The notes under the pieces are model-generated. The model did not search any database and was not told where the DNA came from. It saw nothing but the letters and a program-made list of their open reading frames with translations. 64,000 nt of DNA from Streptomyces sp. NBC_01478 (GTDB lineage: Bacteria > Actinomycetota > Actinomycetes > Streptomycetales > Streptomycetaceae), in NCBI RefSeq assembly GCF_036227225.1, contig NZ_CP109444.1, forward strand, positions 5,995,501-6,059,500, read 5' to 3'. Position numbers and translations under genes: made by a program. Shown one piece after another: positions 44,231 through 52,905 of this stretch; position 1 is the stretch's first letter; every line of letters starts with the position of its first letter.

Positions 44231-45609
44231 CCGCCCGCGGCACGCACACGCACCCCGGCGAGCACGCCCGGGACGTCGAGGATCTCGACGTCGAGGAGGT
44301 ACTCGCCCTCGTGAACGCAGGCAGCACCGGCGACGCCGCCGAGCCCCCGCCCCCACCGCAGGACACGCCCCCAACCCCCGGCGCACCCCGCAAACCGGAG
44401 TCCCGGCACCGAGCCACCCCCTGGCCCGAGGCCCGCGCGATCGCCGCCCGCGCCGCCCGTTCCTGTGGCCACCGCGCTCCCGTCTCCGTGCTCCTCGACT
44501 CCGCCCTCGGCCTGGTCCTGGCCGCGCCGCTCGTCGCGCTGAGCGACCTGCCCTCGTTCGACACCTCCGCGATGGACGGCTGGGCGGTCGCGGGGCCCGG
44601 CCCCTGGGCCGTACGCGAGGACGGGGTGCTCGCGGGGCACGCGCAGCCCGAGCCGTTGAGCGACGGCGAGGCCGTGCGGATCGCGACCGGCGCCCGGGTC
44701 CCCGCCGACGCCACCGCCGTGATCCGCAGCGAACACGGCCGCACCGACGACAAGGGCCGCCTCCACGCGGCCCGGGACGTCGGACACGGCCAGGACATCC
44801 GACCGCGCGGCCAGGAGTGCCGCAGCGGCGACCATCTGCTGCCCGGCGGCACCCTGGTGACCCCGGCGGTGCTCGGTCTCGCCGCGGCCGCCGGCTACGA
44901 CACGCTCACCGTCGTACCCCGCCCCCGGGTCGAAGTCCTCATCCTGGGCGACGAGTTGCTCACCGAGGGGCTGCCCCACGACGGGTTCATCCGGGACGCG
45001 CTCGGCCCGATGCTGCCGTCCTGGCTGCGCGCACTCGGTGCCGAGGTCACCGCGGTCCGTCGGCTCGGCGACGACGCGAAGGCGCTGCACAAGGCCATCA
45101 CGGGAAGCGCCGCCGACCTCGTCGTCACCACCGGCGGCACCGCTTCCGGCCCGGTCGACCACGTCCACCCCACCCTGCGCAGCATCGGTGCCGAACTCCT
45201 GGTGGACGGCGTGAAAGTCCGCCCCGGCCACCCCATGCTGCTGGCCCGCATCAAGGACGACCAGCACCTCGTCGGGCTGCCCGGCAACCCGTTGGCCGCG
45301 ATCTCCGGCCTGCTCACTCTCGCCGAGCCGCTGCTGCGGACCCTGTCGGCCCACCCCGCCCCGGAGCCGTACGCGCTGCCTCTCCAGGACGCGGTGCACG
45401 GGCACCCGTACGACACCCGGCTCGTCCCCGCCGTTCTGCGCGGCGACCGGGCCGTTCCGCTGCACTTCAACGGCCCGGCCATGCTGCGCGGGATCGCGGC
45501 GGCCGACGCGCTCGCGGTCGTACCGCCCGGTGGTGCGCGCCAGGGGCAGCAGGCGGAACTCATCGATCTGCCCTGGGCGGCCGCCGGGATCGGGGTGTGT
45601 TTCACGTGA
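44227..45609 (+). CDS. moeA: Molybdopterin molybdenumtransferase MoeA
   Basis: 460 residues, ATG overlapping the mobA stop (ATGA). MoeA inserts molybdenum into adenylylated molybdopterin. Motifs: LPSFDTSAMDGWAVAGPGPW near residue 112, VRIATGARVPADATAVIRSE near 155, VVTTGGTASGPVDHVHPTLR near 300 (normally TGGxSxG-D) and HLVGLPGNPLAAISGLL near 345. An N-terminal extension of about 75 residues is acidic and Pro-rich. The stop codon overlaps the next GTG, and the parS palindrome covers this junction. Confidence 0.88.
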   Translation: MTARGTHTHPGEHARDVEDLDVEEVLALVNAGSTGDAAEPPPPPQDTPPTPGAPRKPESRHRATPWPEARAIAARAARSCGHRAPVSVLLDSALGLVLAAPLVALSDLPSFDTSAMDGWAVAGPGPWAVREDGVLAGHAQPEPLSDGEAVRIATGARVPADATAVIRSEHGRTDDKGRLHAARDVGHGQDIRPRGQECRSGDHLLPGGTLVTPAVLGLAAAAGYDTLTVVPRPRVEVLILGDELLTEGLPHDGFIRDALGPMLPSWLRALGAEVTAVRRLGDDAKALHKAITGSAADLVVTTGGTASGPVDHVHPTLRSIGAELLVDGVKVRPGHPMLLARIKDDQHLVGLPGNPLAAISGLLTLAEPLLRTLSAHPAPEPYALPLQDAVHGHPYDTRLVPAVLRGDRAVPLHFNGPAMLRGIAAADALAVVPPGGARQGQQAELIDLPWAAAGIGVCFT

Positions 45610-45613
45610 AACA
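45598..45613. other. parS site (ParB binding)
   Basis: TGTTTCACGTGAAACA is a perfect 16-bp palindrome containing GTTTCACGTGAAAC, the Streptomyces parS sequence. It spans the moeA stop and the start codon of the next gene. In Streptomyces most parS sites cluster around oriC, where ParB loads for chromosome segregation during sporulation. Confidence 0.85.
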
Positions 45614-46700
45614 ATCGGGCCATGATGCGATCGCCCGCCAGGCGGACGAGCATCTCGTGACCCATCGGGTGGAACTCCCGAAGAAAGTGGTCGAGCACCC
45701 CTTCCGGCAGGTCGCCAAACGGCTGTCCATCGCCCTGTTCCTGCTCGTCGCGACCGCGTTGATCGTCTATGCCGATCACGAGGGCTACAACGACAACTCG
45801 GACGGCTCGGTCGACTTCCTCGACGCCTTCTACTACGCCACGGTCACCCTCTCGACCACCGGCTACGGCGACATCACCCCGGTCAGCGACGGCGCCCGAC
45901 TCACCAACATCCTCGTCGTCACGCCCCTGCGGGTGTTCTTCCTGATCGTCCTCGTCGGCACCACCCTCGAAGTCCTCACCGAACGCACGCGGGAGGAATG
46001 GCGCCTCAACCGCTGGAGGTCCACCTTGCGGGATCACACCGTCGTCGTCGGCTTCGGCACGAAGGGGCGGTCCGCGATCCAGACCGTGTGCGCGACGGGG
46101 CTCAAGAAGGAACAGGTCGTCGTGGTCGACCCCAGCGCGAAGGTGATCGAGGCCGCGAGCTCCGACGGATACGTCGGGGTCGTCGGGGACGCCACCCGCA
46201 GCGAGGTCCTGAAGCGTGCCGAGGTGCAGAAGGCCCGGCAGATCATCATCGCGACACAGCGCGACGACACGGCTGTGCTGGTGACTCTCACGGCCCGGCA
46301 GCTCAACCGGGGCGCGAAGATCGTGGCCGCTGTGCGCGAGGAGGAGAACGCGCCGCTGCTCAAGCAGTCCGGCGCCGACGCCGTCATCACCAGCGCCAGC
46401 GCGGCCGGCCGGCTGCTCGGCCTGTCCGTGCTCAGCCCCGCCGCCGGCATGGTCATGGAGGACCTCATCCAGCAGGGCAGCGGGCTCGACATGACCGAAC
46501 GCCCGGTCATAAAGGCCGAGGTGGGCAAGTCGCCGCGGGACACGGACGACCTGGTGGTGAGCGTCGTCCGCGGGCACCGGGTGCTCGGCTACGACGATCC
46601 GGCCATCGGGACGCTTCAGCTCACCGACCGGCTCATCACCATCGTGCGGGTCTCGCCGGGTTCACAGGTCGCGCCGGACACCCGGCCGTTGCCGCAGTGA
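45606..46700 (+). CDS. Potassium channel-like protein with TrkA-N/TrkA-C domains
   Basis: 364 residues, GTG overlapping the moeA stop. Two membrane helices (about 41-60 and 97-117) flank a pore loop whose filter is TLSTTGYGDITP, the TTGYGD signature of K+ channels. The cytoplasmic RCK/TrkA-N domain begins TVVVGFGTKGRSAIQTVCAT near residue 142, followed by a TrkA-C domain. It is a two-helix, one-pore channel of the MthK/Kch kind, gated by a nucleotide or ion at the RCK domain. Cotranscription with moeA is likely given the overlap, but no functional link is evident. Confidence 0.88.
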   Translation: MKQSGHDAIARQADEHLVTHRVELPKKVVEHPFRQVAKRLSIALFLLVATALIVYADHEGYNDNSDGSVDFLDAFYYATVTLSTTGYGDITPVSDGARLTNILVVTPLRVFFLIVLVGTTLEVLTERTREEWRLNRWRSTLRDHTVVVGFGTKGRSAIQTVCATGLKKEQVVVVDPSAKVIEAASSDGYVGVVGDATRSEVLKRAEVQKARQIIIATQRDDTAVLVTLTARQLNRGAKIVAAVREEENAPLLKQSGADAVITSASAAGRLLGLSVLSPAAGMVMEDLIQQGSGLDMTERPVIKAEVGKSPRDTDDLVVSVVRGHRVLGYDDPAIGTLQLTDRLITIVRVSPGSQVAPDTRPLPQ

Positions 46701-46765
46701 CACCCCGTCGGGCGTTGCCGCAGTGACACGTCGTCGGCCGCTGTCGACAGTGACCCGCCTTCGGC
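46688..46765. repeat. Three tandem copies, 26-bp period, at the channel gene 3' end
   Basis: GTTGCCGCAGTGACAC begins at 46688 and again at 46714, identical over 16 bases. A diverged copy (GCTGTCGACAGTGACCC) begins at 46740. The first copy includes the stop codon of the channel gene. The repeats fill the gap before the next gene's promoter. Confidence 0.7.
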
Positions 46766-46799
46766 GGTCGGCCGTATGACGAGGAGTAGCGTCGGGCTC

Positions 46800-47780
46800 A
46801 TGCATGCGATCACGATTTCCGAACCTGGTGGGCCCGAGGCGCTGGTGTGGGACGAGGTCCCGGATCCGGTGGCCGGCGAGGGCGAGGTACTGGTCGAGGT
46901 GGTGGCCAGCGCGGTCAACCGGGCCGACATCATGCAACGCCAGGGCTTCTACAACCCGCCGCCCGGCGCGTCCCTCTACCCCGGCCTCGAATGCTCGGGC
47001 CGGATCACCGAGATCGGCCCCGGGGTCTCCGGCTGGTCGGTCGGCGACGAGGTGTGCGCGCTGCTCGCGGGCGGCGGCTACGCCGAGAAGGTCGCCGTTC
47101 CGGCCGGGCAGTTGCTGCCCGTGCCCGCCGGCGTGGACCTGAAGCAGGCCGCGGCGCTGCCCGAGGTGGTCTGCACGGTCTGGTCCAACGTCTTCATGGT
47201 CGCCCACCTCCGCCCCGCCGAGACGCTCCTCGTGCACGGCGGTTCCAGCGGCATCGGCACCATGGCGATCCAGCTCGCCAAGGCCGTCGGCGCGAAGGTC
47301 GCCGTCACCGCCGGCACGAAGGAGAAGCTCGACTACTGCGCCGAGTTGGGCGCCGACATCCTGATCAACTATCGCGAGCAGGACTTCGTCGCCGAGATCG
47401 CGCAGGCCACGGGCGGTGCGGGCGCCGACGTCATCCTCGACAACATGGGCGCCAAGTACCTGGACCGCAACGTCCAGGCCCTCGCGGTCAACGGGCGGCT
47501 CGCGATCATCGGGCTGCAGGGCGGTATCAAGGCCGAACTCAACATCGCCGCCCTCCTCGGCAAGCGGGCCGCGATCAGCGCGACCTCGCTGCGGGCCCGC
47601 CCGCTCGGCGAGAAGGCGGCCATCGTCGCCGCCGTACGCGAGCATGTGTGGCCGCTGATCGAGGCCGGTCAGATCCGGCCGGTCGTCGACCGGGAGCTGC
47701 CGATGAGCGAGGCCGGGGCCGCGCACCAGGTGCTGGAGGACAGCGGGCACATCGGAAAGGTGCTGCTCGTCGCGCCGTAG
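46800..47780 (+). CDS. NAD(P)H:quinone oxidoreductase, zinc-free MDR family
   Basis: 326 residues. ATG 46800 (MHAITISEPGGPEALVWDEV) is the usual family start. An ATG 8 codons earlier is possible. Medium-chain dehydrogenase/reductase without catalytic zinc ligands: VNRADIMQRQGFYNPPPGAS, PGLECSGRITEIGPGVSGWS, and the nucleotide loop LLVHGGSSGIGTMAIQLAKA near residue 142. It reduces quinones or enones with NADPH. It stands alone on the strand and converges on the next gene. Confidence 0.88.
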   Translation: MHAITISEPGGPEALVWDEVPDPVAGEGEVLVEVVASAVNRADIMQRQGFYNPPPGASLYPGLECSGRITEIGPGVSGWSVGDEVCALLAGGGYAEKVAVPAGQLLPVPAGVDLKQAAALPEVVCTVWSNVFMVAHLRPAETLLVHGGSSGIGTMAIQLAKAVGAKVAVTAGTKEKLDYCAELGADILINYREQDFVAEIAQATGGAGADVILDNMGAKYLDRNVQALAVNGRLAIIGLQGGIKAELNIAALLGKRAAISATSLRARPLGEKAAIVAAVREHVWPLIEAGQIRPVVDRELPMSEAGAAHQVLEDSGHIGKVLLVAP

Positions 47781-47792
47781 GCCGGGCACGCC

Positions 47793-48494
47793 CTAGCCGC
47801 GGCGCACCCGCAGACCGATGAAGGCCAGCCCCAGGCCGAGCCCGATGAGGATCAGACCGCTGCCCAGCGGCAGGATCCGCAGCACGGGCTCGGCGGGGTC
47901 CTCGGCGTGGGTGACGGTCTGGCGCAGGGGCCGGAGCGGCGGCGAGGAGGACACGGGTGCCGCCTCCTGGGCAGACGCGGAGTCGGCGGGCGCGGGACTG
48001 TCCGCGCGGCTCGCGTCGCCGTTGCCGTCGGCTTTCGGCCCGGCCGTTTCGTCGCCGCCACTCTCCTCCCCGTCTCCTCCGCCGCTTTCGTCCTCGTCCT
48101 CCTCGGCGGTCGGTTCCGCGGTACGGCCCGGCCGTTCGCGTCCTTCGCCCGCCCGGCTACCGGCCCTGGAGGGATCGGGGGAGGCGGGCGCGGGGGCGAG
48201 GGCATCAGCGGGGCCGGGTGCGTGGGCCGGGGGATGCGGATCCGGTCGGCCGTGCGTGGGGAGGTGGCCGGGACCGGGCCGGGAACCGGGGCCGGGGCTG
48301 GAGCTGGGGCCAGACGCGGAGGCAGCCGCATCGTCCCTGACGGCGACCACACCCGAAGCACCCCTCGTCACACCCCCCACCTCCGCGCCGTACGCCAGGA
48401 CACCCCCGTAAGGGCCCACGACCGCACCCGTGCTCAGGACGAGCAGTAGTCCGGTCGCGCGTAGCGAGGGCGGTGTGCGTAGCGATGGAGTCAC
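47793..48494 (-). CDS. Secreted/membrane-anchored low-complexity protein
   Basis: 233 residues if started at GTG 48494, which has GGAGGGGG 8 nt upstream and gives a clean signal-like N-terminus (VTPSLRTPPSLRATGLLLVL). A start at 48602 would add 36 residues without a signal. The body is Pro/Ser/Gly and then acidic (TAEEDEDESGGGDGEESGG), followed by a C-terminal transmembrane helix (PLGSGLILIGLGLGLAFIG) and a basic tail VRRG. It is probably exposed outside the membrane. No domain is recognised. It is convergent with the oxidoreductase and divergent from bpa. Confidence 0.65.
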   Translation of the reverse strand: MTPSLRTPPSLRATGLLLVLSTGAVVGPYGGVLAYGAEVGGVTRGASGVVAVRDDAAASASGPSSSPGPGSRPGPGHLPTHGRPDPHPPAHAPGPADALAPAPASPDPSRAGSRAGEGRERPGRTAEPTAEEDEDESGGGDGEESGGDETAGPKADGNGDASRADSPAPADSASAQEAAPVSSSPPLRPLRQTVTHAEDPAEPVLRILPLGSGLILIGLGLGLAFIGLRVRRG

Positions 48495-48638
48495 GTCCGT
48501 GACCCCCTCCCGAAGCCGAGGCGGCAAGATCGACGGAACCAGCGTCACATCGGGTGGGCGCTCCGGCACTCCGGGTTCGGCCATGTGGAAAAGGTCGATC
48601 ACCTTACGAGGGGGGCACCACGGTGGTGAGGTGTACGA

Positions 48639-49196
48639 GTGCGAGAGAATGGCGGCATGGAGATGCCGAGGAACGAAAGGTCACCGGAGAAGCCTCAGAT
48701 CCTGGTCGTGGGACAGGACGGGATGGCGCTCGGTGGCACCGGGGACGAGGACTCCCGCGAGATCCCGGTGACGGAGATGGTGGAGCAGCCGGCCAAGGTC
48801 ATGCGGATCGGCAGCATGATCAAGCAGCTTCTCGAGGAGGTGCGTGCGGCTCCCCTCGACGAAGCCAGCCGGGCTCGGCTCAAGGAGATCCACCGCAGCT
48901 CCGTGAAGGAGCTGGAGGACGGTCTGGCGCCCGAGCTGGTGGAGGAGCTGGAGCGGCTGTCGCTGCCGTTCACGGACGACGTGACGCCGAGCGACGCGGA
49001 ACTGCGCATCTCGCAGGCCCAGTTGGTGGGCTGGCTGGAGGGACTCTTCCACGGGATCCAGACCACGCTGTTCGCCCAGCAGATGGCCGCGCGGGCGCAG
49101 TTGGAGCAGATGCGCCGGGCCCTGCCGCCGGGTGTCGGTGACGGCGCCGAGGAGGGGCAGCCGGGCGCCGGGCGCGTGAGCGGCCCGTACCTGTAG
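48639..49196 (+). CDS. bpa: Bacterial proteasome activator Bpa (DUF2587)
   Basis: 185 residues, GTG 48639 with GAGGTG upstream. It matches the ATP-independent proteasome activator of actinobacteria (mycobacterial Bpa/PafE): helical core MVEQPAKVMRIGSMIKQLLE, ARLKEIHRSSVKELEDGLAP and ELRISQAQLVGWLEGLFHGI. The C-terminus GPYL corresponds to the GQYL motif that docks in the 20S alpha-ring pockets and opens the gate. It forms a ring that feeds unfolded proteins into the proteasome. The proteasome genes themselves lie elsewhere. Confidence 0.9.
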   Translation: MRENGGMEMPRNERSPEKPQILVVGQDGMALGGTGDEDSREIPVTEMVEQPAKVMRIGSMIKQLLEEVRAAPLDEASRARLKEIHRSSVKELEDGLAPELVEELERLSLPFTDDVTPSDAELRISQAQLVGWLEGLFHGIQTTLFAQQMAARAQLEQMRRALPPGVGDGAEEGQPGAGRVSGPYL

Positions 49197-49215
49197 ACAC
49201 CCCCACATGCCCAGC

Positions 49216-49243
49216 GGGCCCGGCAGCGACTGCTGCCGGGCCC
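49216..49243. terminator. Bidirectional hairpin between bpa and the kinase gene
   Basis: GGGCCCGGCAG (49216-49226) pairs perfectly with CTGCCGGGCCC (49233-49243) around a 6-nt loop. It is placed between two convergent genes. Confidence 0.8.
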
Positions 49244-49272
49244 TTCCACATCACGGGGTCAGGATCACGGGG

Positions 49273-50898
49273 TCAGGACGGGTTGCCCGTCGACACACCC
49301 AACTGGATCTGGGGCATCTCCTTGGGGTCCACGTCCGTGCCGGCCGCCGGGAACTGGTCCATGACCGTGCCCTGGCCGTAGGTGCTCTCGTTCTCGGACT
49401 TGACCTTCACCTTCCAGCCCGCGGCCCGCAGGCAGGCCTTGACCGAGTCGATGTACTTGAACTGGAAGTCCGGGATCTGGATCTTGCTGGGGTCGTTGTA
49501 CGACTCCTCCGGCTCCGTGCACGCGGTCGGCTCGATCGTCTTCGACGTGTCGCCGTCGCGGTGGCCCTCGACCGCGGTCGCCGAGGTGCTCGTACTGGCG
49601 CTGCTGTCGCCGCCCTTCGCGTCGTCGGAGCCGCCGCCGTTCAGCGACAGGGCGACGATCAGGGCGCCGACCGCGAGGACGGCGACGACGGCCGAGCCGA
49701 TGATCACCGGTCTGTTGCTCTTGCCGCCGCCTCCCCCCGGCGAGGGCGCCAGGTTGTACGGCGGCGGGGTCGAGATGCCCTGCTGCCCGAACCCGACCGA
49801 GGCCGGCGTCTGATAGCCGGCCTGCTGCGGATAGCCGTAGGCAGGTGAGGGCGCGGGCGCGGGCGCGGGGGTGCCGCCGTAGGGACCCGGCTGGTACGGC
49901 GTCTGTACGGGGCCGCTGGGTGCCTGGGCCGCCTGGTCGACCGGCGGGAACACCGCGGAGCCGACGCCGGCGCCGCTCGGCGTGGGCGGGCCCGGGACGA
50001 TGCTCGGGGCCGCCGCGTGCAGCGAGTTCGCCACCCGCAGACACTCGTCGCGCATGGCTTCGGCGCTGGGGAAGCGCTCGTTCGGGTTCTTCTTCAGCGC
50101 GCGGGCGACGAGCGCGTCCACGGCCGGCGGCAGGGAACGGTTGATCGAGGAGGGCGCGACCGGCTCTTCCTGCACATGCGCGTACGCGATGGCCAGCGGC
50201 GAGTCCGCGTCGAACGGCAGCCGCCCGGTGACCAGTTGGAACAGCATGATGCCGACCGAGTACAGGTCGCTGCGCGCGTCCACGCCCCGGCCGAGCGCCT
50301 GCTCCGGCGAGAGGTACTGCGGGGTGCCGACGACCATGCCGGTCTGCGTCATCGAGGTGACCCCGGACTGCATGGCACGGGCGATGCCGAAGTCCATGAC
50401 CTTGATGACCCCGCGCTTGGTCATCATCACGTTGCCCGGCTTGATGTCCCGGTGCACCAGGCCCATCTCGTGACTGATGTCGAGCGCGGCCAGCACGTCC
50501 GCGGTGATCCGCAGCGCCTTGTCGGCGGGCATCGCGCCCACCTGCCGTACGTCCTCGTCGAGCACGGAGCCGAGCGGGCGGCCCTCGACGTACTCCATGA
50601 CGATGTACGGCATCGTCGTGCCGTCGAGGGCGTCCTCGCCGGTGTCGAAGACCGAGACGATGTTGGTGTGGGTGAGCTTGGCCACGGCCTGGGCCTCGCG
50701 GCGGAAGCGCTCGCGGAAGGCCTGTTCCCGGCCGAGTTCGGTGTGCAGTGTCTTGATCGCGACCTGGCGGTCGAGCACCGAGTCGTACGCCAGGTGCACC
50801 GAGGCCATGCCGCCCTCGCCGAGCAGATCACGCAGTTGATAGCGGCCACCTGCCAGTGCGCGTCCCGCATAGCGGTCCTGTGGGCCGTCCTGGCTCAT
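49273..50898 (-). CDS. Ser/Thr protein kinase with one PASTA-like domain
   Basis: 541 residues, ATG 50898. The kinase domain covers about 17-280: glycine loop LLGEGGMASV, Lys in VAIKTLH, catalytic LVHRDIKPGNVM, DFGIARAM, activation loop TGMVVGTPQYLSPEQ. A Pro/Gln/Tyr-rich juxtamembrane region, one membrane helix (VIIGSAVVAVLAVGALIVAL, near 400) and a single extracytoplasmic PASTA-like unit follow (IPDFQFKYIDSVKACLRAAG and the Gly-rich end DQFPAAGTDVDP). PASTA domains sense muropeptides or lipid II. One unit is fewer than the four of PknB. It is divergent from a second kinase gene. Confidence 0.9.
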   Translation of the reverse strand: MSQDGPQDRYAGRALAGGRYQLRDLLGEGGMASVHLAYDSVLDRQVAIKTLHTELGREQAFRERFRREAQAVAKLTHTNIVSVFDTGEDALDGTTMPYIVMEYVEGRPLGSVLDEDVRQVGAMPADKALRITADVLAALDISHEMGLVHRDIKPGNVMMTKRGVIKVMDFGIARAMQSGVTSMTQTGMVVGTPQYLSPEQALGRGVDARSDLYSVGIMLFQLVTGRLPFDADSPLAIAYAHVQEEPVAPSSINRSLPPAVDALVARALKKNPNERFPSAEAMRDECLRVANSLHAAAPSIVPGPPTPSGAGVGSAVFPPVDQAAQAPSGPVQTPYQPGPYGGTPAPAPAPSPAYGYPQQAGYQTPASVGFGQQGISTPPPYNLAPSPGGGGGKSNRPVIIGSAVVAVLAVGALIVALSLNGGGSDDAKGGDSSASTSTSATAVEGHRDGDTSKTIEPTACTEPEESYNDPSKIQIPDFQFKYIDSVKACLRAAGWKVKVKSENESTYGQGTVMDQFPAAGTDVDPKEMPQIQLGVSTGNPS

Positions 50899-51219
50899 CT
50901 TCCGTGTCCCCCATCGGCGCCGGCTCAGTGATCGAAAGTGCCATTCCCGGCCAAGTCTGCCGGAGGGCACTGACACGTCAAGCGCGGTGCCCGTTCCGTG
51001 ACCGTACGCGAAAGAACAACCGTGGAAGCGTTACAGGTGCTGTACCGGCGGTACACAGAATTTGCACGACGGCACGTGATACCGATTTGATGACCGGTCC
51101 GTCTCCGGACGATTCCGGCACTGATCCCGGACCGGCGGCTTGCGCCGAGCCTGTAGCGTGGCCGACGGAGACCGTAACAACACCGCGCGCACCGCGGGCA
51201 GAAACGACGGCGAGGACTG
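50899..51219. promoter_or_regulatory. Divergent promoter region of the two kinase genes
   Basis: 321 nt with no gene. It is AT-richer around 51000-51110, where promoters for both kinases are expected. No clear operator palindrome was seen. Confidence 0.4.
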
Positions 51220-52806
51220 ATGGCACAGCAGCACGCTCAGGGCCCGTCCGACCCCGAGGCGGCTGGCGGCGGAATGTCGGACGCACCGGAGCTGTGGGGC
51301 AACGGCGGACTGGTCGGCGACGGCCGGTACCGCTTGACCCACCGGCTGGGTCGGGGCGGTATGGCCGAGGTCTTCGCCGCCGAGGACGTACGGCTCGGGC
51401 GCACGGTGGCGGTCAAGCTGCTCCGCTCGGACCTGGCCGAGGACCCGACCTCCAAGGCCCGCTTCACGCGCGAGGCCCAGTCGGTGGCCGGGCTCAACCA
51501 CCACGCGATCGTCGCCGTGTACGACTCCGGCGAGGACGCGGTGGCCACCGGCGGCTACTCCGCGGGCCTGTCGGTCCCGTACATCGTGATGGAGATCGTC
51601 GAGGGCCGCACGATCCGCGACCTGCTCCTGAACGCCGAGGCGCCCGGGCCCGAGCAGGCCCTGATCATCGTCTCCGGGGTCCTGGAGGCGCTCGCCTACT
51701 CGCACCAGCACGGCATCGTGCACCGCGACATCAAGCCCGCGAACGTGATCATCACGCACAACGGCGCGGTCAAGGTCATGGACTTCGGCATCGCGCGCGC
51801 CCTGCACGGGGCGTCCACGACGATGACGCAGACCGGCATGGTCATGGGCACGCCCCAGTACCTCTCCCCGGAGCAGGCGCTCGGCAAGGCCGTCGACCAC
51901 CGCTCCGACCTGTACGCGACGGGCTGCCTCCTCTACGAACTCCTCGCGCTGCGGCCCCCGTTCACCGGCGAGACGCCCCTGTCGGTGGTCTACCAGCACG
52001 TCCAGGACATCCCGGTCCCGCCGTCCCAGACCTCGAACGGCGTGTGCCCGCCGGAGCTCGACGGCCTCGTCATGCGCTCCCTCGCGAAGGACCCGGACGA
52101 CCGTTTCCAGACGGCCGAGGAGATGCGCGGCCTCGTCCAGTACGGCCTGCAGATGTTGTACGACCAGGGCGGCCACACCGGGACCTGGAACACCGGGCCC
52201 GTGACGGTCGCGAACGGGCAGGGCACCCCTCCGGGGGGCTTCGCCGGTACGACCGTGATGCCCCAGGGCGACTCCTCCGGGACCACGCAGATCCCGCAGC
52301 CGATCCTGCCCGGCGGTTACGGCAACGGCGACGACGGCGGGTTCGAGGGTCACGGCAACCACGGCAGCGGCCGGGGCAAGCTGTGGATCCTCGCCGTGCT
52401 CGCGGTGATCGCCATCGCGGCGGGTGTGGCGCTGGCGTTGAACACCACCGGTAACGGCAGCGGCGGTTCGGGCACCACGCAGTCGCCGACCACTTCGCAG
52501 TCCGCGACCGACGACACGGCCACCGAGTCGCCGAGCGACGACACGACCGCCTCGCCGACGGACAACGACACCGACGACAGCGGCACGACTTCCGGTTCGC
52601 AGTACACGCCGACGCCCACGCCGTCGTACACCCCGACGGAGACGGCCACCGAGCAGCCTTCGAGCACCCCGACCCCGACGGTCACCAGGCAGCCCTCGAA
52701 CACCCCGTCCGCGACGACGTCGGTGGACCCGACGGACACGGGCGGCACCGGTGACGACGGCGGTGACGACGGCGGCAACACCGTCGCCGGTGCCCTCGGC
52801 GGCTGA
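51220..52806 (+). CDS. Ser/Thr protein kinase with Thr-rich extracytoplasmic tail
   Basis: 528 residues, ATG with GACGGCGAGGAC-type site. Kinase domain about 36-300: LGRGGMAEVFAAE, Lys in VAVKLLR, GIVHRDIKPANVI, DFGIARAL, TGMVMGTPQYLSPEQALG. It resembles the divergent neighbour closely in the catalytic core, so the pair probably arose by duplication. A Gly-rich linker leads to a membrane helix (KLWILAVLAVIAIAAGVALA, near 385), then about 120 residues of Thr/Ser/Pro/Asp-rich sequence outside the membrane and no PASTA domain. The ligand is unknown. The tail may be glycosylated or span the wall. Confidence 0.9.
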   Translation: MAQQHAQGPSDPEAAGGGMSDAPELWGNGGLVGDGRYRLTHRLGRGGMAEVFAAEDVRLGRTVAVKLLRSDLAEDPTSKARFTREAQSVAGLNHHAIVAVYDSGEDAVATGGYSAGLSVPYIVMEIVEGRTIRDLLLNAEAPGPEQALIIVSGVLEALAYSHQHGIVHRDIKPANVIITHNGAVKVMDFGIARALHGASTTMTQTGMVMGTPQYLSPEQALGKAVDHRSDLYATGCLLYELLALRPPFTGETPLSVVYQHVQDIPVPPSQTSNGVCPPELDGLVMRSLAKDPDDRFQTAEEMRGLVQYGLQMLYDQGGHTGTWNTGPVTVANGQGTPPGGFAGTTVMPQGDSSGTTQIPQPILPGGYGNGDDGGFEGHGNHGSGRGKLWILAVLAVIAIAAGVALALNTTGNGSGGSGTTQSPTTSQSATDDTATESPSDDTTASPTDNDTDDSGTTSGSQYTPTPTPSYTPTETATEQPSSTPTPTVTRQPSNTPSATTSVDPTDTGGTGDDGGDDGGNTVAGALGG

Positions 52807-52829
52807 CCGGGCCCGGCCCCACAAACGAT

Positions 52830-52901
52830 CCACGCGCGCGTGCGCCCCTGAAACGGGTCCCCTGGAGAGGGGCTCCCGAAAAGGGGGTCCACGCGCGCGT
52901 G
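52830..52901. terminator. Convergent terminator region with repeated CCACGCGCGCGTG
   Basis: CCACGCGCGCGTG, itself nearly palindromic, occurs at 52830-52842 and 52889-52901. Between them are CCCCTGGAGAGGGG and further complementary G/C runs. It sits between convergent genes. Confidence 0.55.
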
Positions 52902-52905
52902 CCGT

